Part shown: one piece after another, positions 29,201 through 37,236 of the stretch
Layout of the letters: every line of letters starts with the position of its first letter
How positions within the stretch are numbered: position 1 is the stretch's first letter
DNA from: Ohtaekwangia sp036786105
GTDB lineage: Bacteria; Bacteroidota; Bacteroidia; Cytophagales; Cyclobacteriaceae
Length of the DNA stretch: 64,000 nucleotides
NCBI RefSeq assembly: GCF_036786105.1
Contig: NZ_DAIQRQ010000015.1
Location: forward strand, 28,244-92,243
Direction of reading: 5' to 3'
Program-made: the position numbers and the translations under genes
The notes under the pieces: generated by a model
Told to the model about the DNA's origin: nothing
The model's database searches: none
The model's input: only the letters and a program-made list of their open reading frames with translations

Positions 29201-29766
29201 AGATTCGTGTTATAAGTAGTGTCATTACCGTTCACCGCACCTACCGTACCAACGGTAACCGGGCTGTTGAAATCCAGTGCCTTTACATCGGTCCATATGC
29301 CCGATGAAAGCGATGATGCATCTACGCTGTATTGAAAGTTAATGCGATCCGCTCCTCTTCCGGTAGCACCAAGTCTCCATTGCTCACCGCGGTAAGCGAT
29401 CTGCAGGGAAGTGATATAGCTTCCGGTGTTGTTTACAAAGCCTGCACCGATAGTAGGTACAAGCGATCCGGAAAGCAATCCACCCAATGCGCGGTCTGCT
29501 GCTGTAAGACCGAAGCTATAGGTGTTACCTGTGCTGGAAGAACCTGTGCCGGCAGCGTAGGTTGTGTTGGCATTGGTACCTGACTCAACGAACGTCCATC
29601 CTGCAGGAAGTGTAGCAATATCGTTGGCAGTGCCGCTGCTCGCCAGCAAATCGAAGTGCTGCTGGTACGGCGCATTAATTGTACTCAGATTTACCTGAGC
29701 GTGTAACCGGTTGAATCCGATTGAGCATAACGTGAATAAAAAGAACAATACGTAACGATTTCTCAT
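26278..29766 (-). CDS. Secreted endonuclease/exonuclease/phosphatase-family nuclease with OB-fold, Calx-beta units and T9SS tail
   Basis: A 1162-residue protein. The start is ATG 29766 (MRNRYVLFFLFTLCSIGFNRLHAQ, a clear signal peptide); the frame extends 39 codons further without a signal. In order: a lectin- or jelly-roll-like N-terminal region, an OB-fold-like segment (QKVTVAGRITVGNELGNPVY, IQDATGGIPVFD), a metal-dependent EEP domain (VNWNLEFFG, DIVAVQEV, LIDIHAKSGS, IIVLGDLNDD, TTSDHMPVM), two Calx-beta-like repeats (GKDFVTEPA and GEDYTTEPA), and a type IX secretion tail (IVASPNPTTGIVRLSC). The layout resembles ExeM-type extracellular nucleases. It should degrade extracellular DNA for nutrients or biofilm control. 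All EEP motifs are intact. Confidence 0.92.
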   Translation of the reverse strand: MRNRYVLFFLFTLCSIGFNRLHAQVNLSTINAPYQQHFDLLASSGTANDIATLPAGWTFVESGTNANTTYAAGTGSSSTGNTYSFGLTAADRALGGLLSGSLVPTIGAGFVNNTGSYITSLQIAYRGEQWRLGATGRGADRINFQYSVDASSLSSGIWTDVKALDFNSPVTVGTVGAVNGNDTTYNTNLSYTITGLNIEPGKIFYIRWTDFNVSGSDDGLAVDDFVIIPQGIPSDFPSIKLLPGSYDFGDVIVGESARTRYQVIGANLVDSIKLYTSTQVYRLSTDSIHFGSTATLPAEGGYVYVQFAPAAPGKVMDSISHISGTGFNVFFAFGNGFDFASNVIPIATARTKAVGQKVTVAGRITVGNELGNPVYIQDATGGIPVFDYSLASRVAIGDSVLVTGPIGLFNDQKQISGKGIAFIKPDSSKRIIAPKPIAIDQLAANEGLLVTVQQVSLVDKSFVFYPQSTESITAHGIQADLRIDGDTDIPGLSKPQDTVSITGVVGRFKTNAQLLPRFQADIPGATIPSPASDSIARDKTFDVVNWNLEFFGARKEDYSNKEYGPADEDLQLQNVRRVLDSLQADIVAVQEVSNDSLFSALVAQLGGYRATCSDRYSYSFDGLSNTFPPQKVCYIYDTATVQVVSARPMFEALYDEARTTNPEALPNYPGGTPSSFFSSGRLPYMLTVKTTIRGVTERITLIDIHAKSGSTAGDHDRRLYDAQVLKDTLDTYYSDEQIIVLGDLNDDLDQSIVSGLSSPYIAFVNDTAHYIPVTRHLSDAGARSTASFGDVIDHQIITNDLGDEYIVGSERVITPFRLIPNYATTTSDHMPVMVRYQLQAPEVNFAKQNLTLAESNTAVQTIALSLAKPFEEGGEVTILLSGDAAYGKDFVTEPAAVNNRIVLSIPADSVYAQFTVRVLEDKLDELNETASFAVLSGNGVEAGAQGIFILTIEDNDIPAVAFTELLPSAKEGSGVYNLNLKLSTPVASAQTITLQVTQGPGVVYGEDYTTEPASNQQRITIDVPAGSSQASLAITPLEDNKRELPIELISFYLEKTSEGLQPVQPRISIFSIIDVNKTQPHIVASPNPTTGIVRLSCSELEPGQTILAELRGPGGELLYTGNGTLDQLSAAITTKVQQHKRGIYTIQVWIGGEPVAVRVLKI

Positions 29767-29890
29767 GTACAATAATTTTTGGTTGCAAGAAACTTCTAAA
29801 GCCTGCGAAACTAATTGTAAAATATGAAAGTAATGTTTCGCTGAAGTTATATAATTGGCGGAATGGTATACGTTGCAACACAAATCTCAT

Positions 29891-29962
29891 TACCAGTTAC
29901 ACGTTAATCATTTATCCGTAGAAGTGCATTAACGATTAACCTGTAACGGATAACGATTAACC
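29891..29962. repeat. CGTTACAGGTTA-word inverted repeat, copy 2
   Basis: The left part CAGTTACACGTTAATCA faces the right part CATTAACGATTAACCTGTAA, then GGATAACGATTAACC. The last word supplies the TAA stop (29957-29959) of the DUF6496 gene. Confidence 0.65.
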
Positions 29963-30193
29963 GGACTTCGCTTTTCTTCCACGCTTCCGGGCAGTTTTCT
30001 TTGCCGCTCTTTTCTTCGATGCTTTCTTGGGAACTTTAGCTCCGGCTTTGCGGGCTTCTGATAAACCTATAGCAATCGCTTGTTTGCGACTGGTTACTTT
30101 TTTGCCGCTGCGGCCGCTTTTGAGTGTGCCTGCTTTTTTCTCGCGCATTACTTTCGCGACTTTCTTTTGTGCTCCTTTTGAATACTTGGCCAT
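29957..30193 (-). CDS. Small basic DUF6496-family protein
   Basis: A 78-residue, strongly basic protein: MAKYSKGAQKKVAKVMREKK at the start, then SGKKVTSRKQAIAIGLSEAR and an Ala/Lys-rich tail (KKASKKRAAKKTARKRGRK). The core with KQAIAIGLSEA is the mark of DUF6496, whose members are annotated as small or histone-like proteins in stress loci. The tail resembles histone H1-like C termini and suggests nucleic-acid binding (inference). It is divergent from the DUF763 gene and starts the DNA-repair island. Its stop codon sits in a repeat element. Confidence 0.85.
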   Translation of the reverse strand: MAKYSKGAQKKVAKVMREKKAGTLKSGRSGKKVTSRKQAIAIGLSEARKAGAKVPKKASKKRAAKKTARKRGRKAKSG

Positions 30194-30297
30194 ATTCTTT
30201 TACAATTGATGATGCATAGGATAAAAAAATTTCGTGCCGCCATCATTCATATTTTGGTTGATGGAACTTTACAGGAAATACTTTACTTTACAATCGT

Positions 30298-31509
30298 ATG
30301 GCGTTGAAACGATCGGGCTCTGCTGACCTTCCTTTACATTACGGACATGTGCCGCGCTGGCTCGCAGAGCGTATGGGGCGCCTCGGATTGGCTATTACGG
30401 AAGCAATTATTGCTGAGTATGGCAAAGCTGAAGTGCTGCGAAGACTCAGTGATCCTTTCTGGTTTCAAAGTCTGGGATGTGTAATGGGAATGGATTGGCA
30501 TTCCTCCGGTATTACTACCTCGGTGATGGGCGCATTGAAACGTGCTATCAATCCACACGCAAAAGAGTTCGGTATCTATATCTGTGGTGGCAAAGGAAAT
30601 CACTCGCGACAAACTCCTGCAGAGTTAATAAAAATAGGTGAACAAACGGGCCTTGATGGCCATTTTCTGGCACGCTGCAGCAAGCTTAGTGCAAAAGTAG
30701 ATAATACAGCGGTGCAGGATGGCTTTCAGTTATACCTGCATAATTTCATTGTAAGCAACGAAGGTCAGTGGGCGGTTGTACAACAAGGTATGAGTCCGCA
30801 AAGCACTACGGCCAGACGCTATCACTGGCACTCAGCATCATTAACTTCATTTGTAGAAGAGCCTCACACATCTATCTGCGGCGAGAACCAGGGAAGTATT
30901 TTGAACATGGTAGCAAAAGAAGCTGTGCCTACACAAGCGAGTCTTCTAAACATGGCGCATGAATCGCCCGACCGCATGATTAAAGAGATCAGTAAACTGA
31001 CGATGCCAGCGCATCACGAAGTACAAGCTGCTGATGTCGACATCAAGCGATTGGGAAGTATACTCTGGCTGGCACATGAAAAACAACCGAAAGATTTTGA
31101 AGAGCTCCTGTTACTCGAAGGGCTTGGCCCACGCACGTTGCAGTCGCTTACACTAGTCAGCGAAGTGATATATGGAACACCTTCACGGTTTAAAGATCCT
31201 GCACGCTTTTCATTTGCCCACGGTGGTAAAGATGGTCATCCGTTTCCGGTACCCATCAAAGTATATGATGAAACCATTACTACGCTTCGTACCGCGGTTG
31301 ATAAGGCAAAGCTGGGACAAAGTGATAAACAACAGGCAATCAAAAATCTTTCTGAATTATCCATTCGTGCAGAGAAAGATTTTATTCCCAACACCAACCT
31401 CGATGCTGTAATTGAAAAAGAGCGTGACGAATCGTGGAAATATGAAGGCCGTACTGTTTTTGGCAAAGCGGTTCCTCCCAGGAAAAACCAGCAGTTAAAA
31501 CTTTTCTGA
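30298..31509 (+). CDS. DUF763-family protein with a helix-hairpin-helix motif
   Basis: A 403-residue protein of the DUF763 (PF05559) family: MALKRSGSADLPLHYGHVPR at the start, then WLAERMGRLGLAITEAI, CVMGMDWHSSGITTSVMGAL, YICGGKGNHSRQTPAE and LHNFIVSNEGQWAVVQQGM. Near residue 270, FEELLLLEGLGPRTLQSLT has the GhG hairpin of a helix-hairpin-helix, a non-specific DNA-binding motif of glycosylases and nucleases. Function of the family is not established. Its place beside an Fpg/Nei enzyme, LigD and Ku makes a DNA-repair role plausible (inference). It is divergent from the DUF6496 gene. Confidence 0.88.
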   Translation: MALKRSGSADLPLHYGHVPRWLAERMGRLGLAITEAIIAEYGKAEVLRRLSDPFWFQSLGCVMGMDWHSSGITTSVMGALKRAINPHAKEFGIYICGGKGNHSRQTPAELIKIGEQTGLDGHFLARCSKLSAKVDNTAVQDGFQLYLHNFIVSNEGQWAVVQQGMSPQSTTARRYHWHSASLTSFVEEPHTSICGENQGSILNMVAKEAVPTQASLLNMAHESPDRMIKEISKLTMPAHHEVQAADVDIKRLGSILWLAHEKQPKDFEELLLLEGLGPRTLQSLTLVSEVIYGTPSRFKDPARFSFAHGGKDGHPFPVPIKVYDETITTLRTAVDKAKLGQSDKQQAIKNLSELSIRAEKDFIPNTNLDAVIEKERDESWKYEGRTVFGKAVPPRKNQQLKLF

Positions 31510-31642
31510 TTACGATCGATAAGAAGCATCACATTGGGTAGATTATACCCCAGCCTAGCCGTTATACTGGCATATCATCCTGCATATATTCTCGTATATC
31601 GCTGGCAGAAAAATTTTATCTCCATCGAAAAACAACCAAGAT

Positions 31643-33184
31643 ATGATTACGCGCGATGGAGCCCATGTGAGTCTGTGGCAGGATATGCCTGTATACGAGA
31701 CAGAGAATAAACCTACCCCTGCGGAACAGTACGATGTGATTATTGTTGGCGCTGGCATTACCGGTATATCTACCGGGTTGCTGTTGCAAAAGTCGGGATT
31801 GAAATGCCTGATTCTGGAAGCACACCATATCGGCTTTGGTACCACGGGCGGAACCACGGCTCACCTCAACACGCTGCTCGATAATCCATATACCACGATC
31901 AGCAAAAATTTCGGAAAAGAGAATGCAAGGCTGGTAACACTGGCAACTCGCGAAGCAATCCATCTGATAAAACGTCACGTTGAAGATTACCGGATCGATT
32001 GCAATTTTGAGGAAGCACCAGCGTATTTGTTCTCGCAGAATGAAGAGCAATCCCGGGAGCTGGAAGATATAGCAAGAGCATCCCAGGAAGCAGGATTATC
32101 ACTGGAATATGTATACAGTATACCTGCCACGATACCATTCGAAAAAGCTATTCGCGTAGAAGGACAGGCAAAGTTTCATCCGCTAAAGTATATCTACGCA
32201 CTGGCAAAACAATATGAGGCTTCCGGAGGAACCATTCTGCAGTATTGCCGCGTATCCAACGTTAATGAAGAAGGCGATGTTATTGAAGTACAATCTGATT
32301 CAGCAACGTTCAAAACAAAACGGCTGATCTATGCCACACACATACCGCCTACGATCAACCTGCTGCACTTGCGCTGCGCTCCGTGGCGTAGTTATGCAAT
32401 GGCCATCAAACTCAACAACGAACAATATCCGGAAGGGCTTCTCTACGATATGTATGATCCTTACCACTACTACCGCACACAGGTAGTAGACGGCGAAAAA
32501 TACCTGATCGTGGGGGGAGAAGACCACAAGACCGGTCATGAAGCCAATACCGATAAATGTTTCCGCCAGTTGGAGAGCTATGTCCGGCAATATTATAGTG
32601 TACGCGAAGTAGTCTATCGATGGTCATCACAATACTTTGAGCCTGCTGACGGATTACCCTACATCGGCCACATGCCTGGTCATTCTGAAAATGTATATGT
32701 AGCGACCGGTTATGGCGGCAATGGTATGACGTTTAGCAGTGTTGCTGCCATGGTGCTGCACGACCTGATCGTGTTGAAGGAAGGTATATTTGCCGATCTC
32801 TTCTCGCCATCGCGCATCAAACCGGTGGCAGGCTTTGTAAACTTCATTGAACACAACGCAGATGTAGCGAAGCAATTTATCGGCAAATGGTTTGCAACGG
32901 AAGGGCTGGATGAAATGGCGGCTCTTGCACCGGGTGAAGGCAAAGTAGTAAAGTACAACGGAGAAGTTATCGCACTATCAAAAGATAGCGAAGGTATGTT
33001 GCATGCCGTCTCTCCTGTTTGCACGCACATGAAATGCAGTGTAAGCTGGAACCTCACCGAGCAAACCTGGGATTGCCCGTGCCACGGAGCCCGCTACGAT
33101 CCCGATGGCAAAGTACTCACCGGACCAGCCAGTCATAATCTCGAACCCATTGAGCTGCGAACGCTCGAAGAGAAAAAACGCTGA
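31643..33184 (+). CDS. FAD-dependent oxidoreductase fused to a Rieske [2Fe-2S] domain (YhfW-like)
   Basis: A 513-residue fusion. Residues 30-390 form a DAO-type FAD domain: YDVIIVGAGITGISTGLLL (dinucleotide fold), GTTGGTTAHLNTLLDN, GLPYIGHMPG and VATGYGGNGMTFSSVAAMVL. Residues 420-513 form a Rieske domain with both cluster motifs, CTHMKCSV (C-x-H) and CPCHGARYDPDG (C-x2-H). The pairing matches Bacillus YhfW and similar stress-associated proteins; the substrate is unknown. It presumably passes electrons between the cluster and FAD in the cytoplasm (no signal peptide). The gene sits between DUF763 and the glycosylase, and a repeat element follows its stop codon directly. Confidence 0.92.
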   Translation: MITRDGAHVSLWQDMPVYETENKPTPAEQYDVIIVGAGITGISTGLLLQKSGLKCLILEAHHIGFGTTGGTTAHLNTLLDNPYTTISKNFGKENARLVTLATREAIHLIKRHVEDYRIDCNFEEAPAYLFSQNEEQSRELEDIARASQEAGLSLEYVYSIPATIPFEKAIRVEGQAKFHPLKYIYALAKQYEASGGTILQYCRVSNVNEEGDVIEVQSDSATFKTKRLIYATHIPPTINLLHLRCAPWRSYAMAIKLNNEQYPEGLLYDMYDPYHYYRTQVVDGEKYLIVGGEDHKTGHEANTDKCFRQLESYVRQYYSVREVVYRWSSQYFEPADGLPYIGHMPGHSENVYVATGYGGNGMTFSSVAAMVLHDLIVLKEGIFADLFSPSRIKPVAGFVNFIEHNADVAKQFIGKWFATEGLDEMAALAPGEGKVVKYNGEVIALSKDSEGMLHAVSPVCTHMKCSVSWNLTEQTWDCPCHGARYDPDGKVLTGPASHNLEPIELRTLEEKKR

Positions 33185-33282
33185 TAACATGTTTACATGT
33201 GCGCGTTGATACGTGTTTACGTGAGCACGTATCAACGTACACACGTAAACACATACTTAACACTTAAACACTTAAACACTTT
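33185..33282. repeat. GTTTACGTGT-word inverted repeat, copy 1
   Basis: The core is a perfect 12-bp inverted repeat, CGTTGATACGTG (33204-33215) and CACGTATCAACG (33226-33237), with outer arms TGTTTACATGTG and CACACGTAAACA that pair with one mismatch. ACACTTAA words follow. It starts right after the stop codon of the Rieske gene and ends just before the next ATG. Confidence 0.85.
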
Positions 33283-33286
33283 CCAA

Positions 33287-34018
33287 ATGCCCGAAGGTCC
33301 TTCCATTGTTATTCTCAAAGAGGCGGTGCAGGCGTTTCGGGGAAAGAAAGTTATAGCAGCTTCGGGAAGCACGAAGAAGTTTGATGTTAGCAGGCTTACG
33401 GGGAAGAAGGTGATTGACTTCAAAAGCTGGGGTAAACATTTTCTGATCTGCTTTGACAAGTTTACGGTGCGTGTTCACTTCCTTCTGTTCGGATCGTATC
33501 GGATCAACGAGCAAAAGGATTCAACCGCCCGGTTACACCTTGCCTTTACGAAAGGCGAACTTAACTTTTACGCATGCTCGCTTGCGCTGATCGAAACGCC
33601 ACTGGACGATATATATGACTGGAGTGCCGATGTGATGAGCGATACCTGGAATGCCGGCAACGCCTTGAAGAAATTACAGAAGTCACCCGCAACACTGGTC
33701 TGCGATGCGTTGTTGGATCAGACTATATTTGCCGGTGTAGGAAACATTATCAAGAACGAAGTATTGTTCCGCATCCGCGTGCATCCGGAAACTGAAGTTG
33801 GAAATTTACCGCTGGCCAAGAGAAAAGAATTGGTAAAAGAAGCGGTACAATATAGCTTCGACTTCCTTGCGTGGAAAAAGAACTTCGAGTTAAAGAAACA
33901 CTGGCTCATCCACACCAAACAAACCTGTCCCCGCGACCATATACCCGTAATCAAAAAATACCTCGGCAAAACCAACCGCAGAACATTTTACTGCGAAAGA
34001 TGTCAGAAGAAGTATTAA
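33287..34018 (+). CDS. Fpg/Nei-family DNA glycosylase (endonuclease VIII-like)
   Basis: 243 residues, starting at ATG 33287 (MPEGPSIVILKEAV). Pro2 and Glu3 are the family's catalytic pair, which fixes the start; the longer frame from 33197 merely translates the repeat. The H2TH region is seen in DALLDQTIFAGVGNIIKNEV followed by LFRIRVHPE. The C-terminal zinc finger is CPRDH, then CERCQ, so one Cys seems replaced by His or shifted. It should excise oxidised bases and cut the strand (bifunctional lyase). It lies in the same direction as the Rieske gene, between two word repeats, in the LigD/Ku neighbourhood. Confidence 0.9.
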   Translation: MPEGPSIVILKEAVQAFRGKKVIAASGSTKKFDVSRLTGKKVIDFKSWGKHFLICFDKFTVRVHFLLFGSYRINEQKDSTARLHLAFTKGELNFYACSLALIETPLDDIYDWSADVMSDTWNAGNALKKLQKSPATLVCDALLDQTIFAGVGNIIKNEVLFRIRVHPETEVGNLPLAKRKELVKEAVQYSFDFLAWKKNFELKKHWLIHTKQTCPRDHIPVIKKYLGKTNRRTFYCERCQKKY

Positions 34019-34161
34019 CGTGCCTACGTGTTTATGTGTGCAAGTGTTTACGTAGCGCGGCTTGAAGCATTCCTGGTATTTAAATTTCTCCTGACAAACA
34101 TAAACACGTACCGATACACATGAATCAACGTACCAACATACACACCTAAACACGTAAACAC
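34019..34161. repeat. GTTTACGTGT-word inverted repeat, copy 2
   Basis: The left words (GTGCCTACGTGTTTATGTGT, then GCAAGTGTTTACGT) are complementary with mismatches to the right words (ACGTACCAACATACACACCT, then AAACACGTAAACAC) at about 34128-34160. The middle is unrelated. It lies between the glycosylase stop codon and the next ATG. Confidence 0.8.
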
Positions 34162-34620
34162 ATGAGCTTGCTCATTATATTTTCCGGCATCACCGGCACA
34201 GCTACGATGACTGCGTTTCTGTACCTTCTCTCCTACATCACGCATAAGCGGTTGAAGGTGGTTAAAATTCTCGGGACGATGCTTACCTTTCAGACTACCC
34301 CGCAACGCGGATTGTCTGATAGTACATTCGCCATTGTTACCGGTATAGCAGCGCATTACCTGGTGGGAATTTTATTCGCCTTTATATGGCATTTACTCTG
34401 GCAACACGGCATCGGATCGCCAACACTCCTCATCTGCATGCTCTATGGCTTCATCTTCGGAGCTTTTGGTATACTGGTATGGAGAATTTTCTTTGCTATA
34501 CATCCACATCCACCCGATGTACCCCTTCGCTCCTATATTCCATCCATCCTCATAGGGCACGTATTTTTTGGGATTGGAGTATATTTAGGTATTCATGTTG
34601 GTATGTGTGTACGTGTTTAA
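34162..34620 (+). CDS. Small four-span membrane protein, function unknown
   Basis: 152 residues with four hydrophobic spans (LLIIFSGITGTATMTAFLYL, IVTGIAAHYLVGILFAFIWH, LLICMLYGFIFGAFGILVW and IPSILIGHVFFGIGVYLGI). I do not recognise a family. The last eight residues (HVGMCVRV) and the stop codon are encoded by the start of the next word-repeat element, so the natural C terminus has been overwritten or extended by the repeat. It sits convergent to LigD. Confidence 0.7.
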   Translation: MSLLIIFSGITGTATMTAFLYLLSYITHKRLKVVKILGTMLTFQTTPQRGLSDSTFAIVTGIAAHYLVGILFAFIWHLLWQHGIGSPTLLICMLYGFIFGAFGILVWRIFFAIHPHPPDVPLRSYIPSILIGHVFFGIGVYLGIHVGMCVRV

Positions 34621-34686
34621 GTTGGTATGTTGAATACATTACAGGCTGGCAACGAACGCACATACCAACGCAAACACATAAACATG
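34597..34686. repeat. GTTTACGTGT-word inverted repeat, copy 3
   Basis: The left arm GTTGGTATGTGTGTACGTGT, then TTAAGTTGGTATG, pairs imperfectly with CATACCAACGCAAACACATA, then AACATG. It overlaps the 3' end of the membrane-protein gene and stops at the LigD stop codon, so it lies between two convergent genes. Confidence 0.8.
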
Positions 34687-34689
34687 TTT

Positions 34690-37236
34690 TCACTCGAGCC
34701 TCTTCAAACACCTCTCCATATCAATGCCTTTTTTAAGAATGCCTGAGAAAAGGTCACCTTTCTTTGCGAGGCGTTTGGGTAATGATTGCAGGGTAAATTG
34801 TGATGGTGATAATCCGTGTTTTACCTCCTTCCATTCGAGTGGTGTGGAAATGGTGGCGCCTGGTACGGGACGCAGACTATATACAGAGGCAAGCGTTTGT
34901 CCGCGCTTGTTTTGGAGATAGTCGAGGTAAATGCGGTTTTTTCGTTTGGAGAGCGAGCGCTCCAGCGTGGTGATTTCAGGCAGCAGATTTTGTGCGAACG
35001 TTGCTATAATTTCGGCAAACGAGCGGGCCTGCTCGTAATCATAGCGGGCTGCGAGTGGCACATATACATGCAAGCCCGATGCGCCCGATGTTTTGCAAAA
35101 AGAAGCTGCCCCGGCTTTATCCAATACTTCTTTAATGGCCAGTGCTGTATCAACTACTTCGTCAAATGTATTTTTCCCAGACGGATCGATGTCCATCACC
35201 AGGTAATCAGGTTTGTCAAGATTTTTGGTTCGGGAATTCCAGGGATTGATCTCGATACATCCCAGGTTATTCATATACAGCAGCGTAGCCCGGTTGTTGC
35301 AGATAATATAGTCTATATCTTTTTCCGCGCTTTCAGAATATAGCACCGTGTGCTCTACCCAGGCAGGTGCTGCTTCGCCAACATCTTTATGAAAAAAACC
35401 TTTGTCGGCAATTCCATTCGGATTTCGTTTTAACGATTGCGGCCTGTCTTTAAGGTATGGAAGTATATATTTGTAAATGCTATTGTAATATTCTACCACA
35501 TCGCCCTTGGTAATGCCATCATCGGGCCAGTATACTTTGTCTGGATGGGTAATCTTTACTTCGTGGCGATCAGCGCGGATGGTAATGCTATCGCGATCCT
35601 CTTCCTGCTTCTTGCTTTTAGATGCCGTAGAAGCTGCCGGTCTTGACTTTGTTGCAGCCGATTTCTTGGCAGTTGTTTTTTTCTTTGCAGGTATTTTCAC
35701 ATCAAGATGGTTTACTTCCTTGGCCTGTTTGTCAATCCGCAATCCCATAAACACCGGGTGGCGCAGAATGCCTTCTTCCGTCACCTCGGTAAATTTAATC
35801 TCGCATACCTGCTCGGGCTTCACCCACGTAACTGTACCATTAATCGGCACCCTCTTTTCAAAAGGTGACGAGTGGCGCACCAGGGGCTTCAATACAGTAT
35901 ATACATCTTTCAAAACCTTTTCCGTAAAACCGGTGCCGGTATGCCCTATATACTTCAGCTTACCTTGCTCATACATTCCCAATACCAACGCGCCAAAATA
36001 TTTGCGACTGCCCCGCGGCTCGGTATACCCGACTATTACGGCTTCCTGCGTATTGTGATTTTTGATCTTGAGCCAGTCAGAAGTTCTTCTGCCTATGCTG
36101 TAGAGGCTTGATGCGCGTTTGGCGATCATGCCTTCCAATCCAAGCTTCACAGCATGCTTGAAGAAAGCAACACCATCGCCTGCAACATGATCGGAATAGC
36201 GAAGCACTGCACTCTCCGGAATAATTTTCCTTAAAATCTTTTTCCGCTCTACCAATGGAAGATTAGTAAGATCTTTTCCCTTGTACGACAGGCAATCAAA
36301 TATATAGTACACCAGTGGCAGCGACCGGTTCTCACGGTAGTGCTGCAATTTCTGGAAACTTGGTTTGTCATTCTTATCAAGCACTACAACTTCTCCATCC
36401 AGCACAACTTCCTCTTTCAGTTTCTTCAATGCTTCCACTACCGGAGGGTATAGTTTGTCAAACGACAGTCCGTTGCGCGAATAGAACCTGATCTCCTTTT
36501 TATTTATCTCTGCGATAGCCCGATAACCATCCCACTTGATCTCAAAGACCCAATCGTCATTGTCAAAAGGTTCATCGCCAATCTGTGCTGTCATGGGCTG
36601 GATATAGTCTTTCAATTTCGCTGTTCCTGATTGAACAAGCCTCGGTATAGATGGTGAATTTTGTACGGTTTCAGTCTGAGCAACTTTCTTTTCACTCACC
36701 TCGCTGCGATCTTCCTCGGCACTATATTCATTGGCAGCAAACTCATCTTTATGCTTTATTAAAAGCCAGCTATTCTCCTTGGCATTTTTTAATCGTACCA
36801 GTGCAAAAGAGCCGTTCAACCTTTTTCCATGCAGTACAAATTTCAACGATCCGTTCTTCAGGCCGCTTAACATTTCCTTTTCGTAGTCCGCAGGGTCTGC
36901 TATATTTTCGGGCTCATATGTACCACGATCCCATATCTCTACTGTGCCAGCGCCATAGTTTCCCTCGGGTATTTCGCCCTCAAACTTACCATACTCCAGC
37001 GGGTGATCTTCCACCATCATGGCAAGTCGTTTATCAGCAGGATTCAGGGAAGGTCCTTTCGGTATAGCCCAGCTCTTCAATACACCGTCTACTTCCAAAC
37101 GAAAATCATAATGCAGCCGGGAAGCATCATGCCGTTGCACTACGAACGACAACGTAGCGTGGGCATTCCGTTTTTTTCCGGATGGCTCGGGTGTATTTTT
37201 AAAATTACGTTTCTGCTTATAGGTGGTAAGGCTCAT
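34690..37236 (-). CDS. ligD: LigD: multifunctional NHEJ DNA ligase (PE - ligase - polymerase)
   Basis: 848 residues from ATG 37236 (a GTG lies one codon upstream). The order is 3'-phosphoesterase (about 30-165; RHDASRLHYDFRLEVDG, EDHPLEYGKFEGEIPEGNYG), ATP-dependent ligase (about 210-530; adenylation Lys in FEIKWDGYRAIAE, LDGEVVVLD, EGMIAKR), a Lys/Ala linker, and an AEP-type polymerase (about 560-830; DYLVMDIDPSG, FCKTSGASGLHVYVP, LQNKRGQTLASVYSLR). This is the PE-Lig-Pol order known from Pseudomonas. All three active sites look complete. With Ku it repairs double-strand breaks by end joining. The Ku stop and the LigD start overlap as TGATG, so they are translationally coupled. Confidence 0.96.
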   Translation of the reverse strand: MSLTTYKQKRNFKNTPEPSGKKRNAHATLSFVVQRHDASRLHYDFRLEVDGVLKSWAIPKGPSLNPADKRLAMMVEDHPLEYGKFEGEIPEGNYGAGTVEIWDRGTYEPENIADPADYEKEMLSGLKNGSLKFVLHGKRLNGSFALVRLKNAKENSWLLIKHKDEFAANEYSAEEDRSEVSEKKVAQTETVQNSPSIPRLVQSGTAKLKDYIQPMTAQIGDEPFDNDDWVFEIKWDGYRAIAEINKKEIRFYSRNGLSFDKLYPPVVEALKKLKEEVVLDGEVVVLDKNDKPSFQKLQHYRENRSLPLVYYIFDCLSYKGKDLTNLPLVERKKILRKIIPESAVLRYSDHVAGDGVAFFKHAVKLGLEGMIAKRASSLYSIGRRTSDWLKIKNHNTQEAVIVGYTEPRGSRKYFGALVLGMYEQGKLKYIGHTGTGFTEKVLKDVYTVLKPLVRHSSPFEKRVPINGTVTWVKPEQVCEIKFTEVTEEGILRHPVFMGLRIDKQAKEVNHLDVKIPAKKKTTAKKSAATKSRPAASTASKSKKQEEDRDSITIRADRHEVKITHPDKVYWPDDGITKGDVVEYYNSIYKYILPYLKDRPQSLKRNPNGIADKGFFHKDVGEAAPAWVEHTVLYSESAEKDIDYIICNNRATLLYMNNLGCIEINPWNSRTKNLDKPDYLVMDIDPSGKNTFDEVVDTALAIKEVLDKAGAASFCKTSGASGLHVYVPLAARYDYEQARSFAEIIATFAQNLLPEITTLERSLSKRKNRIYLDYLQNKRGQTLASVYSLRPVPGATISTPLEWKEVKHGLSPSQFTLQSLPKRLAKKGDLFSGILKKGIDMERCLKRLE

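Noticed and set aside
33197..33286. Upstream extension of the glycosylase
   Set aside because: It translates the GTTTACGTGT repeat; the family requires Met-Pro-Glu at the start, found at 33287.
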